Positions 40,127 through 50,712 of a stretch of DNA of 64,000 nucleotides are shown here, one piece after another (the stretch's first letter is position 1; every line of letters begins with the position of its first letter). The stretch covers positions 310,001 to 374,000 of the forward strand of contig CANTFK010000785.1 in NCBI GenBank assembly GCA_947646735.1, given 5' to 3'. The translations under genes and the position numbers were made by a program. The notes beneath the pieces were generated by a model that ran no database searches, was not told the DNA's origin, and saw nothing but the letters and a program-made list of their open reading frames with translations. The stretch is from Peronospora farinosa. Taxonomy: Eukaryota; Oomycota; Peronosporomycetes; Peronosporales; Peronosporaceae.

Positions 40127-43100
40127 CTCCTCCTCAACCGCATCCTGGATGGTCTTCAACTTGAACATCGCTCGCAGGTCTTCCATTCTTGGTGCCGGTA
40201 ACGCCTTGGTCAATATGTCCGCCATCATGTCCTCAGACTTGATAAATCTTGGTTGCACGACACCTTCACGCACATGATGGAGTATGAACTTGAAACGGAT
40301 GTCCACATTCTTCGCGCTTGAGGTACTCTTCTTGGACTCGAGTTGCTCGATTGCCGCTTGGTTGTCAACCCGCATCGGCATGGGCTCGCTTATCTTCAGC
40401 TTCAATTCGCCGAGTAGTTCCCGTAGGCCCAGCAATTCACGTCCCGCTTGTGACGCTGAGATGAATTCCGCTTCCATCGTGCTCAACGACACCCCGGATT
40501 GCTTCTTGCACGTCCACATCACGACGGATCCGTCCATAGTGAGGACACACCTGGAGACTGACTTGCGATTAGACTTGTCGGCAGCGAAATCGGCGTCGCT
40601 CCAACATTCGACCCGGACATCATTGGATGTAGGTCCGACACCATTGAGGTGCAACTTCAAGCCCTTCAATATCTTCAAGTATCTTGAAATACGTTTTGCG
40701 ATCTTCCAGTCCTTTGTCGTTGGCTTGTGTGTCTGCCTAGTTGCCTTGTGAACAGCAAAGCAGATATCAGGACGCGTGCACCTTGCTATCCACAACAGGC
40801 TCCCAACCAGCGACTGGAACGACTTTACACTTGGTTCGCCCTTTGCACCCTTCGCAGATAGGTATTCCACAGTGTCCTCGTCTTCTGCATTGCACTCGTC
40901 CCCGATTGGGGTCCTCACCCCATTAGCTGAATCCAGTCCGAACTCCTTTAACAGTAAGTCGATCATGACTTCTTGGTCCAGAACGTATCCTGTCTCGTCG
41001 TTCAAATTGATTCGTAATCCAAGAAACTTGTTGACGGCGCCTAGGTCCTTGATGGACAGCGAGCTCATCTCCATGAAAAATTCATCCACGGCCCCTTGCT
41101 CAGTCCCTGTGACCAATAGGTCGTCCACGTAGACGCCAACCACCGTGCACGTCTCACCCTTGTACTTGTAGTACAAGCACATATCCGTGGTGCATTGTTG
41201 GAAACCACCTTGACGTAGCTTTAAATCAAGTAATTTACTCCAAAGCCTTCCAGCTTGCTTGAGGCCGTACAGTGACTTCTTCAACAGGAGGACCAGGTCA
41301 CTTGATGTTTCCACGCCATGCAACTTAAGCTCTTGGTCACTCAAAACCATGCCCTTGGGCACCTTCATATAGATGTCAAGGTGCTCCTCCTTTTCAGCCT
41401 TGACGTAGGCATTGGGAACGTCACCATGTCGGGCAGGCACGTTCCAACGCCTGGAGAGCACCAAAATCAACTTTACCGTTGCCAAATCCATGACGGCAGC
41501 AAACGTTAGGGTATAATCGACACCAAACACTTGCTCGTTCCCACAGACCACCAGGCGAGCCTTGTACCTCTCCACGTCCCCGTTTGCATCAGTCTTGGTC
41601 TTATAGACCCACTTGTTGTGCAAGACGTGTGCACCTTTCGGTGGTAGTACAATCGTCCACACACCGTTTGACTTCAGAGCATCCAACTCTTCAGTCATAG
41701 CCGTGGTCCATTTCTGGCGATCACCACTTCGCATGGCTTCGCCATAGTGCTTTGGATCTTGAGCGATGACTGCATTCACGACATCCTGTCGTTCAGCAGG
41801 GCCTTCACCAACAACTTTCTTAGCACGTCTGCTCGTTGACCTTGTGCCGTGTCGTTCCCTAGTCCATCCGGGCTTACGGCCACTTCGAGCTTTCGCCGCC
41901 CGTTTCTTGACACTTGAAAGTACTTGAACCTTCTGTTGATCACCGGTTGATATCTCCTCCTGATGTTCAATCCTTTCGGTGTACGAGTAGTCTTGACCGT
42001 TACGCCCATCCGACAGTGTTTCGATGTTGCGTACGTGCTGCGTTACCACGACCACCTTGTCCTTGGGGATGTACACTTTGTACCCCTTAGTCTCATCACT
42101 CTTTCCAATTATGATGGCCGCCTTCCCTCGCTCTCCAAGTGATTTGTTCCTTGCATCCACGTGCACCGTGCACGTGGAGCCGAACGCCACGATGTTGTTC
42201 AGGTTTGGCACCTTCGTGGTCAAAAATTCCATCGGAGACACCCCACCTGGATTCGACTTGGTCCTGCTTCTGTTGAGAATGTAAGTTGCATACTCAGCAG
42301 CGTCGCCCCAGAAATGCAAAGACAGGTTTGAAGCAAAAACCATGCTTCGGACCATATTCATAATTGTCCGATGCATCCGTTCAGCTTTGCCGTTACTTGC
42401 CTGATTTCTGGCTTCACTGACTTGACGCGAGACTCCATTCGTCTTACAAAACACGTCCAAGGTCTTGTATTCGCCACCTCCGTCCGTGCGTAGTACGTGG
42501 ATATTGCAATTGAACTCTCGTTCAAAGCTCATCAGGAAGTGCTTGAACTTGAGGGCAGCAACATCCTTGGATCTGGCCAAGAATACACGGCAATAATTTG
42601 ACCTGTGGTCAATGAAATTGACCAGGTAACGGTGATACAGACGATCCCTTGGAGTCATTGGGCCCTTGAGGTCGGAGCAAATTACTCCACCGATCACATC
42701 TATGGGAGAATTTTGGCCTGAGTCTTTTCTTGACTGTGATGCTTTGGTTTGCTTGCCTTGTGCACAGGCCAAGCAATTCATGCTCCTCGTGTCAGTCAGC
42801 CTGATACCAGATGCCGGGTCTTTGGCCATCTTGATGATCGTTTCGTAACACAGGTGACCCAAGCGACGATGGAATTGCATCAAGGTACCACTCTGAACAT
42901 CCGAATCGGAGTTATATTCAGGTGAATTGATCGCAACCGTCATCTCCCTTGGTGGTAAATGTGAGGTCTTGTTGCATGGTCCTGTCACTGCAACAACTAG
43001 CACATTGTTATTGCACTCCACATCCATAACCGGTGCACCTCCAAAACCAGAGGTTAACACACGTCTCTCTCCTCGGTACTCAAGTACACATCCCTTAGCC

Positions 43101-43969
43101 TCGAGCTTACCATACGAGATGATGTTTCGCTCGAGGTTCGCGGCGTACTGTACATCGAGAAGTTGGATGGAATTCACAACCCCGAGTGCAATAACTTCAA
43201 TGTTGACAATCCCTTGCTTGGTAATCCGGAGCACACCTCCATCTGTTGCAGCTGTCAAGCATTCGTTTCGACAGTCGCTCGGGTTGACGAGCAGAGACAA
43301 GTCGTTGACAAGGTGTCTGCTCGACCCACTGTCGAGGATCCAGTGATTGTCTTGGAGACGATCACCATTGTCGATCGCAAATGTGAAACTTGGTCTTGGG
43401 ACTTTGGACATCTGTCTCTTGGGGCACATCGATTTGATATGTCCCACCTCGCCGCATCTGTAACACGTTCGTTGGTCATTGTCATTCGATTCCTTCAGTA
43501 CCTTGTGCTTGACCTTGTCTCTTGACTCCTTCCTTGGTTCAACAGCATTGACCACGTCACGTCCGAGATGCTTCGCGTGGTTGTCAATCTCCGTTGACTG
43601 GGCGAACTGTGCCAATTCCTCGGCTTGGCGCAAGCAGTCGGTTCGATGAATGTCCAGCCTGGACATCATGGTCATTCGCATATGCGGGTCTGCATAATGG
43701 ACGATGTTATCCAACACCAGGGTATCTGCCCCTCCGCAAGCATCACTGACTGCCGTCAGGTACAGGAAATGGTCCGTCCAACTTCTGTGAGGTGCCTTGG
43801 GAGCCGTAAACAATTTCATGCTTTGGGCAGGCGTGATTTTAGTGCTGAAGGTCTGAAGCAGTCTTTGCATAGCATGCTCCAGGGTTTGACTTTCACACCA
43901 CCAAGTCTCCACTTGACGACGATAGTACGTCTGTGCCTTACCGGCCAGGTGTTGTCCTAAGACATCCAC
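40121..43969 (-). CDS. C2 polyprotein: gag C-terminus, protease, integrase, RT, RNase H
   Basis: A continuous frame of 1282 codons. In order it has capsid sequence (SMKLFTAPKAPHRSWTDHFL), a CCHC knuckle (CYRCGEVGHIKSMC), protease (WILDSGSSRHLVND), GAG-pre-integrase (HRRLGHLCYETI and CLACAQGK), an integrase core with DLKGPM, LRTDGGGEY and NGKAERMHRT supplying the D,D-35-E residues, RT with NKWVYKTKTDANGD, TFAAVMDLATVKLILV and YVDDLLVTG, and RNase H with DADFAADKS and STMEAEF. The frame ends at a TAG supplied by the LTR (EEEC, stop). Because the gag start lies upstream in another frame beyond a stop, this ORF begins with a GTG and is not a natural start. Confidence 0.93.
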   Translation of the reverse strand: MDVLGQHLAGKAQTYYRRQVETWWCESQTLEHAMQRLLQTFSTKITPAQSMKLFTAPKAPHRSWTDHFLYLTAVSDACGGADTLVLDNIVHYADPHMRMTMMSRLDIHRTDCLRQAEELAQFAQSTEIDNHAKHLGRDVVNAVEPRKESRDKVKHKVLKESNDNDQRTCYRCGEVGHIKSMCPKRQMSKVPRPSFTFAIDNGDRLQDNHWILDSGSSRHLVNDLSLLVNPSDCRNECLTAATDGGVLRITKQGIVNIEVIALGVVNSIQLLDVQYAANLERNIISYGKLEAKGCVLEYRGERRVLTSGFGGAPVMDVECNNNVLVVAVTGPCNKTSHLPPREMTVAINSPEYNSDSDVQSGTLMQFHRRLGHLCYETIIKMAKDPASGIRLTDTRSMNCLACAQGKQTKASQSRKDSGQNSPIDVIGGVICSDLKGPMTPRDRLYHRYLVNFIDHRSNYCRVFLARSKDVAALKFKHFLMSFEREFNCNIHVLRTDGGGEYKTLDVFCKTNGVSRQVSEARNQASNGKAERMHRTIMNMVRSMVFASNLSLHFWGDAAEYATYILNRSRTKSNPGGVSPMEFLTTKVPNLNNIVAFGSTCTVHVDARNKSLGERGKAAIIIGKSDETKGYKVYIPKDKVVVVTQHVRNIETLSDGRNGQDYSYTERIEHQEEISTGDQQKVQVLSSVKKRAAKARSGRKPGWTRERHGTRSTSRRAKKVVGEGPAERQDVVNAVIAQDPKHYGEAMRSGDRQKWTTAMTEELDALKSNGVWTIVLPPKGAHVLHNKWVYKTKTDANGDVERYKARLVVCGNEQVFGVDYTLTFAAVMDLATVKLILVLSRRWNVPARHGDVPNAYVKAEKEEHLDIYMKVPKGMVLSDQELKLHGVETSSDLVLLLKKSLYGLKQAGRLWSKLLDLKLRQGGFQQCTTDMCLYYKYKGETCTVVGVYVDDLLVTGTEQGAVDEFFMEMSSLSIKDLGAVNKFLGLRINLNDETGYVLDQEVMIDLLLKEFGLDSANGVRTPIGDECNAEDEDTVEYLSAKGAKGEPSVKSFQSLVGSLLWIARCTRPDICFAVHKATRQTHKPTTKDWKIAKRISRYLKILKGLKLHLNGVGPTSNDVRVECWSDADFAADKSNRKSVSRCVLTMDGSVVMWTCKKQSGVSLSTMEAEFISASQAGRELLGLRELLGELKLKISEPMPMRVDNQAAIEQLESKKSTSSAKNVDIRFKFILHHVREGVVQPRFIKSEDMMADILTKALPAPRMEDLRAMFKLKTIQDAVEEEC

Positions 43970-44652
43970 CTTGATGTCTTCCGGCCACGTGAATCCACAC
44001 GCACGCTCGGCAAAACCAACTTAACGCACAAATTCCTTGCCCCATCCGAGGAAACCACTACCAAGGCCATGGTATAATTCCTTCCCATCAAAAGCTTGTA
44101 GTGCAAGCTTCCGATGTTGCGCGTCTGGCATCCCCACAACCTGTTGTCCCAGGTTGGCATGCATCACGTTCGGCATACCCGCGCCGGTGAATAGCCTGGC
44201 ACCCCTGCCATAAAATGTGCAGGTTCCGGTGCTTGTCCCATGTTGCGGTCTACTGCAACATGGCCTGCTCGATGATTTGCATCATCAGCTTCGTAGTGTC
44301 GCCTGTCTCCAAAGTACGTAGCCGGCGATACGTCGTTCGGTGACCTCTTCCGGGGAGGGGTAAGTTCCAAAGCCTGGATGTTCATCCCTCCACCCGCTCC
44401 CAGAGCTGAACCAAAGACGCTTGACTCCGCAGAGTCCTTCCGGTGTCCACCGGCATGCTCCTTCTGGGAGACCTCCATCCGATTTAGCCGATCAGATAGG
44501 TCTCCGAGCATGGCAAGCACCTTGCCCAGTGCCGCATCAGGCACTGCCGACTTTTCTTCGAGGTGGTCGTCGTTAACCCGATTAGGGTCGCCGACTGCCA
44601 CGTTAGGCATAGCCTGTTTGGGCTTGCCCACAACACGTTCCGTTGGGCTCAT
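43970..44652 (-). pseudogene. C2 gag N-terminal part, one frameshift and one stop
   Basis: From ATG 44652 (MSPTERVVGKPKQAM) the frame runs 160 codons, with GKVLAMLGDLSDRLNRMEVS as a helical region. A shift near the GGGG at about 44200 moves it to the frame reading GAGMPNVMHANLGQQVVGM, which is capsid sequence. That frame meets TAA in KEFVR (stop) VGF, where C1 has a glutamine codon (QFVRQVG). Without these two lesions it would continue into the 1282-codon frame. C2 thus looks young but cannot make its full capsid unaided. Confidence 0.85.
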
Positions 44653-44656
44653 AACC

Positions 44657-45032
44657 TGTTAGAATGAAGTGAAGTAGTGGTGCACTTGTGCACGTAGAGG
44701 TAGAAGTAAAAGTAAAATATATTAAGCATTAACTTTCCTCGTTCATTAATACCTACACATGCATGCGAAACCGACTGCAACTATACCATCTATAGTTCAC
44801 GTCTATCCCGCTCCGTCCCATCTGTTACGACATCGACAAGACGATGTGGTAATCTCGTCGCCTCGTCCCATATGTCGCAACATCCTGATGGTCCGACGTG
44901 GCGATATCGTCGCCTCGTCCCATCTGTCAGCACGTCAAATCTGTTTAGTCAATCAGGTACGGTTGTTACTTACCGCGTAACAGGGTATTGCCCTTGACCT
45001 TCACGGCCTATCAACAACAATAGCTTCTAACA
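44657..45032 (-). repeat. C2 5' LTR and adjacent half-tRNA primer-binding site
   Basis: The LTR is the same length as its partner. Immediately inside it the minus strand reads GGTTATGAGCCC (44656-44645), complementary to GGGCTCATAACC of the initiator-tRNA anticodon stem-loop. Confidence 0.93.
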
Positions 45033-45037
45033 CTTCC

Positions 45038-45415
45038 TGTTGTGCATGGGCATTGAAATGCAGCTCCAGCTTGTTCCAGGGAAAGCAGAGGCAATCTGAG
45101 GAAGTGATGCAAGGCTGTTTTATTGTGGTTTTTGTGGAGATGATTATTAACGACATCACATTATAAAATTTGGGTGGGTAATTGATTAGCAAACAAAAAA
45201 TGCCTCGAGATCAACCTTTCATAGAAGCACGACATGATTACGGCAGCTTCGTGTACAGCATAAGCATGCGGTTGATTGGGTCACGCCTGCGTGCAAAAAA
45301 AGAACTCAAAGTCCGCAAAGCTACGTACAAACGGCGTAACACCGCGCGCATAAACCCTCTCAGATTTGAATCTGTTTGTAAAGACCAAAGCTCGAAGAAG
45401 GCGTAAAGACTCGCC
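45038..45415. other. 378 bp between C2 and the PH-C2-VASt gene
   Basis: Probably the promoter region of the next gene. A 74-codon basic frame at 45182-45406 lacks domains and is likely chance. Confidence 0.3.
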
Positions 45416-48400
45416 ATGGAGACTGCTACTTGCGCCCCCCTAAGCGATCCATTGGGTGGCAAGGCACACACGTTCCCCGACTTATTCATGATGGTGATTG
45501 TAGGAATTGCGCTTTGCGTCGTGCTCATCCGCATGCTGTTTATTGTATTTCCCATGTTAACACAGAGATCCAAGTCCAACAGTCTTACTACCAGTACTGG
45601 TGCTTTGCGCAGCCGGAAAACTCAGGACAGACATCCCGTTAAGAAAACGACCAGCGTACGCGACCGCTTGGAGCGTGACACGCACACGCGACTACCGCGC
45701 CGATCCACGTACTACTCGATGCCTTTCTTCGCCGACACGGTCGCTAACAAACAGGAATTTGTGGAGAGCCTTATGGAGCTTGGCGATGCATCGCTGGACG
45801 GATGGTTATTGGTAAAAAAAGGTCTACAACGCGGCAAACAGTGGAAGAAACGCTTTGTTGTTCTGGATGCACACGCGAGGATTAAATATTACCCGAATGC
45901 AGACGCAGCAAGACGCAATACGAACGTTAAGGGATTGCTTGCCGTGCACGCTGTCAAGCCCGCCAATCCCTTTGAGTTTGGCTCCAATACAATTGAGGTT
46001 AAAGGCACACTAGGTGGTACATACTTTTTTAGGGCGGAGGACGACATGGCTACGCGCTCGTGGCTGTGTGTATTGACGATGCGCGCCATCCAGGGCCACG
46101 TACCAGGACGCATCGACAGTGTGCTAAGTGCAGCGGTGGCTTCCCACCAGGCAGTATTGGCAGCGAATAGCTCTGCTACTACTTCGCTCTCGACGGCGGC
46201 AAAACTGCATTCGTTTTCCGACTCGAACGAAAATGGTTTCAATGCGCAAAATTTGCTGAGCGGTACTGGAGACGATGTCGAAGTTTCTCCTGTGCGGCTG
46301 AAATCACACGCTGTGGAGCTAGTAGTGCAGGATATGAGCTACGAGAAGGATGCATCGCTGCGCCAATTTTATGTGGTGGCCAAGTTTAAATCCGAGCTTC
46401 ATGACTACTCGGGCGTACCCGTGGGACAGACTTCTCCTAAGCCGAGGGGTGAGAAGGGTGAGAAAGGAGCTGCGGTTAATTGGAATGAAAAGCTGACATG
46501 GCACTTTCAAGACCACTTGTGCTCGGATTGCTTAGAGTGCCGCTCGCTGGGGGCAATGTCCGGCGCTTTTTGTGGCCTACCTGATATTATGGTGCTACAC
46601 GTATACGAGATCCATCTGCGCTACCTCACCACGAAAATTGGCGAAGTCTCTTTGTGTCTTCGCGAACTGCTGGGCTTTACAGGCATGCAAACTGCGCAAA
46701 TTACATGTGCATGGCCCGTCACGTCTACATGTGATACTATCGTTGGTCAGCTTATGCTTTCGCTGAAATACTCCGTGGACAATGCAGGTAGTGCAGAGCT
46801 TATACAATTTTTGGTGACGTCTACTGATGAACGCGAACAGGTAGGCGAATACCTGCTCCACACGAATCTAAGAAGCAGCTACGATTTTTTCCAAAATTTT
46901 CTAGCAAACGGCACGTCGGACCGCTTGAACGAGTACTACAAGGAGCGTGGTGATACAGAGATCGAAGTTGGTGACTGGATTTCATCGAAGGAGTTTGGTG
47001 GCCAAGTGCGCACAATAAGTTGCCGCTCACCTACGAATGCATCCATTGGTCCCTCTCACACCATGACAACCACGACTGAACACGTTCCTTTTGACGAGGG
47101 TGGCATTGATGCCAACGAGAAGCTCATCATGCAATCAAAGGTTGTCATGCACGATATTCCTTATGGCGACTGTTTCTCGGTCGAAAAGGTCACGGTAGTG
47201 GAACATGTCCAATCTAACGATGGAAGCGCAGGGCAGCTAGTAGCCAAGATTTACTTGGGTGTGCCATTTTCGAAGGGGTGTATGTTTAAGTCAAAGATCA
47301 TTTCGGCAACACGCGAGGCGATGAGTAGTTCATCGCGGTTGTATTTCCACATGGTGAACCGCTCGATGGAGAATTTTGGCACAGGTCTCGCTGGAGCACC
47401 ACGTAATCCATTTTTGATATCCAGCGACGAGGAAAGGCAGGTGGTGGGTGAGTATGAACTGCACCCGGCTATAAAAAACGCTTTACACTTTTTTGACCTA
47501 TTTTACGCCGACAATACGTTGTCGCGATGGCAAAATATTTTTAACGAAGCAGGAGATACGGATCATGTAGTCAGCAAGTGGGAGGATTCGAAAGAGTATG
47601 GTGGCCAGGTGCGTGAGATAAAATACCGTGCCAAAAGTACGTCACCGCTTGGACCTTCTTCGACGATGGCAGAACAGATTGTGCATGTCCCTTTCTCGTC
47701 TCAGGACCGTGACAGCTTGGATGCAGATCGACTCGTGATCGAACACAAGTTAACACTGCTTGAAATTCCTTATGGGGATTGTTTTCACGTCGAGACGGTG
47801 TATGCGATAGAGCCGTGCACGGATGCTATCGGGTCCCCAATGGTTGCTAAGGTGTATGTCGGAGTCCCGTTTTCAAAAAGCACAATGTTTAAGTCGAAGA
47901 TCATGTCCGCCACAAAAGAGGGTGTTGTTAAAAGTACAAAGATGGTCTTTGAGGGGCTCAAAAAAGCATTGGATGCGGAAGAACCAAAAGCTACATCTGG
48001 AGATGTCTACCACTTTTCTGGTGCTGAGCACGAAAATAGTACGCGTGGCCGACCGCAGAGGAGTTTATCCGCAGGGGTCGTTTCTAGCCGGCGACCAAGT
48101 GTTGTGCGCTACAACAGTACTCTCGACGGAAGCGTAGGACTTGAGGAGATTTTTGAAAACCAGCGTGTAAGCATGTTTGGAAAGTGGGCGCCCAATCACT
48201 TGCTGCCTACAGATCGCCCTCGCTTTTCAAACCGAGATGGTGACAAGGCAATGAGCTTTGAGCAGGTTTCGCTACCTCCTAATTGGAGCTGGACAACTCC
48301 GTGGCGGATTGACAAGAGTTACACGGATTGCGATGACGAGGGCTGGAGTTATGCCACAGATTTCCCGCGATTTAAGTTTCACCTAGCTCGTGGCAAGTCA

Positions 48401-48577
48401 AGTATGAAGCGTTTGGGAGCGTCGGTACGCCGCCGTCGTTGGATCCGAATGATGGCGTACGTACCGCCCGAGCTTACATCTGACACGTCAAGTCCGCCAC
48501 CTGCCGGTGACAATGCAACGCACCGAAAACGCAGCCGCGGTAGTCAAGGCAGCAGCAGCGGCTCCATGGGCTCCTAG
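45416..48577 (+). CDS. membrane-anchored PH-C2-VASt-VASt-dysferlin domain protein
   Basis: One exon of 1053 codons. Residues 22-47 are a transmembrane anchor (LFMMVIVGIALCVVLIRMLF). Residues 125-226 are a PH domain (DGWLLVKKGLQRGKQWKKRF, ending SWLCVLTMRA). Residues 297-455 are a C2 domain (VELVVQDMSYEKDASLRQFY, VNWNEKLTWHF, IMVLHVYEIH). Residues 475-650 and 677-850 are two VASt (StART-like) domains sharing EYYKERGDTE/IFNEAGDTD, SKEFGGQVR/SKEYGGQVR, DIPYGDCFSVE/EIPYGDCFHVE and VGVPFSKS-type motifs. Residues 955-1015 resemble a dysferlin/peroxin (DysF) module (WSWTTPWRIDK, GWSYATDFPRFKF, VRRRRWIR). VASt domains in Lam/GRAMD1 proteins carry sterols or bind anionic lipids at membrane contact sites. 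I infer a lipid-handling contact-site protein; substrate unknown. The start is the only upstream ATG in frame. Confidence 0.85.
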   Translation: METATCAPLSDPLGGKAHTFPDLFMMVIVGIALCVVLIRMLFIVFPMLTQRSKSNSLTTSTGALRSRKTQDRHPVKKTTSVRDRLERDTHTRLPRRSTYYSMPFFADTVANKQEFVESLMELGDASLDGWLLVKKGLQRGKQWKKRFVVLDAHARIKYYPNADAARRNTNVKGLLAVHAVKPANPFEFGSNTIEVKGTLGGTYFFRAEDDMATRSWLCVLTMRAIQGHVPGRIDSVLSAAVASHQAVLAANSSATTSLSTAAKLHSFSDSNENGFNAQNLLSGTGDDVEVSPVRLKSHAVELVVQDMSYEKDASLRQFYVVAKFKSELHDYSGVPVGQTSPKPRGEKGEKGAAVNWNEKLTWHFQDHLCSDCLECRSLGAMSGAFCGLPDIMVLHVYEIHLRYLTTKIGEVSLCLRELLGFTGMQTAQITCAWPVTSTCDTIVGQLMLSLKYSVDNAGSAELIQFLVTSTDEREQVGEYLLHTNLRSSYDFFQNFLANGTSDRLNEYYKERGDTEIEVGDWISSKEFGGQVRTISCRSPTNASIGPSHTMTTTTEHVPFDEGGIDANEKLIMQSKVVMHDIPYGDCFSVEKVTVVEHVQSNDGSAGQLVAKIYLGVPFSKGCMFKSKIISATREAMSSSSRLYFHMVNRSMENFGTGLAGAPRNPFLISSDEERQVVGEYELHPAIKNALHFFDLFYADNTLSRWQNIFNEAGDTDHVVSKWEDSKEYGGQVREIKYRAKSTSPLGPSSTMAEQIVHVPFSSQDRDSLDADRLVIEHKLTLLEIPYGDCFHVETVYAIEPCTDAIGSPMVAKVYVGVPFSKSTMFKSKIMSATKEGVVKSTKMVFEGLKKALDAEEPKATSGDVYHFSGAEHENSTRGRPQRSLSAGVVSSRRPSVVRYNSTLDGSVGLEEIFENQRVSMFGKWAPNHLLPTDRPRFSNRDGDKAMSFEQVSLPPNWSWTTPWRIDKSYTDCDDEGWSYATDFPRFKFHLARGKSSMKRLGASVRRRRWIRMMAYVPPELTSDTSSPPPAGDNATHRKRSRGSQGSSSGSMGS

Positions 48578-50707
48578 TTTGTACAAGATTGGATCGGTTA
48601 AAATTACTTGCCAAAGTCTTCAGTCTTTATATATAAATAAGCTTGAACGAAACTCGTTATCCTAAAGACTTAGCCCAACCTACTCGCATCTTGACGAAGC
48701 CTTCAAGGTTGAAGCGCCTAGCTCAAAATCAAACTACGAAGATGACCGAGCGTATATTCCGATGCAATGCTCGACTGGACTGTAAAGGCTTGTATCCGTG
48801 ACCAATTGTCGCCCAAAACAGCATCTATCGCGCGCGCAAGCTTTAAACCACTCCTCCTAACAAACGGGTGCTTCGAGAAGCGCAAGCGCGATTAATTAAC
48901 GGGAAAACTCCGACGATATCACAAGAAATCACGTACTTATGTTGCATAAACTTTATGCGTTTGTCTGTGGTTTGGAAATGTTTCACTGGATTATATCGTT
49001 AAACAGTATATCAACTGAGTTCACTTTGCCCCCTAAAGCAAGCCTGTTGATCCAGGTGTTGGTAGCTGACGCCTGACTAAGTTGATTCTTGCCAGATCAT
49101 TAGTCGTCCAGAAACTGATGTTTCTCAGTGTCGTTTGGGATGAAGACTCAAAATGGTAGGAGGAAAAAGATAACCGCAGTGTGAGCGTCCAATGACACGG
49201 AGTACGGATGCTAGAAATGCTGGTAAAGAGCCCGAATAGACCATAACAGTTTCGGCCAGGAAGAGGCTAAAAATTTCAGAGAAATAATGGACCGGAGGGA
49301 ACGAAGTACAATTGTCGTTAATACGAACAGAAGCTAATGTGTTGGCGTGATGAGACGAGGATGGCCAAGATCGTGACCGAGCGCGGACGCAAGAAGAGAA
49401 ACAAGACGCATCCAGAAACGTGCACGGTGATATCGGCCTATGTGAGAAGCATATCCCACTTTGACGCTCCGTTGTCACGTACATAAACACGATACACTGT
49501 AAAATGAATTGAGATGGCTTGCTTTGATTCCACTGAAAAGCACGAAAACATCATCATAATGAAGTAGGAAGGTGTTTTCACTATCATGTCCGATCCAGTC
49601 TGTATCATTCACCTAAATCCATACTTATGGGCTCTCGAAAAGGGCAGTTCCTATTAAAACTCCTCAGGAACTGGACGTGTACCACTTTGATCCCATTGTG
49701 ACGTAAATCAATGAGATCATTGCTTCTGCTATTCGAATCGTGACCACAATATTGACATTGTAACGACAGGACAAGGCCAAAAATAGTGCTGGACTCTCGG
49801 AACAAGGAAGTGTAAATTTTGAGAAGGCGACCCACTTTCTACACGCTTTGCAGTTTTCTTTCCTCCTGTGCAGCTTTAAATGAGTCAACTCGCTGTACAT
49901 CATATCGCTGAAGCCACTTTGGAAGTTTTTGCAGCCACCATTTGGTAAAAAGTTTACGCCTTATTTGTTAAACTAGGCCACGATATTAAAGAAATTCATT
50001 TATTGGTTTTTCCATATAATGCTAATTTTAATTACCTCTGATCTAGCTTATATATATGAATTTAATATGGTAATGTAGTAGTATAAAAACATTGCGAAAC
50101 CGGCCAGCCCCATTGCTACTGTAGATCGACCCACTACAATTCCCTTTTTAGATTGCATTATTATTCTTAATTTAATTTAACCAATTTGTTTTAATCATAA
50201 ATATTATGTCTCTGGCTGGCCAAAACGGATATGGTGACTAGAGAGGAAAATGTTTTGCTATAGCCAGCCTCAAGAGAACCAGCTAAATGATGGTCGTGAC
50301 AGACGATATCCAATACGTTAAAAACCATGCACATATGTATCAGCTCGATTGTAATTTAAGTGCATCAAAAATTTTAAATTGAGATGCTTTCCAATGTGAT
50401 ATTGTTTAAGCAATTGATTTGTAATCGGAAAGCCAACGATGTAGGATCTGCAAACTTAAGTGGCATAATGCCCGCACATGTGGATATTGTTTATACTACA
50501 CGAAGATATTTACAACGTTCGATTTATATCATGGCCAGCCAGTGAATTTATTCTTTTAAATGATTTTGCTATGGAATAAAGGAAATAAGGTGGGTCAATT
50601 TTAGCAATTCGATAATTGAAATCTTACATATATGTAATACGATATTAAATTATTATATATATGACCTATTATTACTGAATCAATAAAAATTGCTAAATTA
50701 ACCCACA
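48578..50707. other. 2.1 kb AT-rich intergenic region
   Basis: No supported gene. A minus-strand frame at 49125-49490 (121 codons) starts only from a GTG or an internal ATG and shows no domain. Another at 49605-49835 likewise. Sequence from 49970 to 50700 is strongly AT-rich. Confidence 0.35.
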
Positions 50708-50712
50708 CCATT

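Larger units (their letters stand above)
39751..45032 (-). mobile_element. Ty1/copia retrotransposon C2, young copy (5.3 kb)
   Basis: A complete element on the minus strand with 376-bp LTRs (39751-40126 and 44657-45032) that differ at two positions by eye. CTTCC is duplicated at 39746-39750 and 45033-45037. The primer-binding site GGTTATGAGCCC next to the 5' LTR complements the anticodon arm of initiator Met tRNA, the half-tRNA priming known from Drosophila copia and Ty5. A purine run, GAGGAGGAG, precedes the 3' LTR. The polyprotein start ATG lies within the primer-binding site, and its stop TAG lies within the first six bases of the 3' LTR. Confidence 0.95.

Noticed and set aside
45182..45406. 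Basic 74-codon frame before the PH-C2-VASt gene
   Set aside because: No domain, no ATG at the listed start, and it overlaps the expected promoter and leader.
49125..49490. 121-codon minus-strand frame
   Set aside because: It begins with GTG, has no recognisable domain, and no splice-linked neighbours were found.
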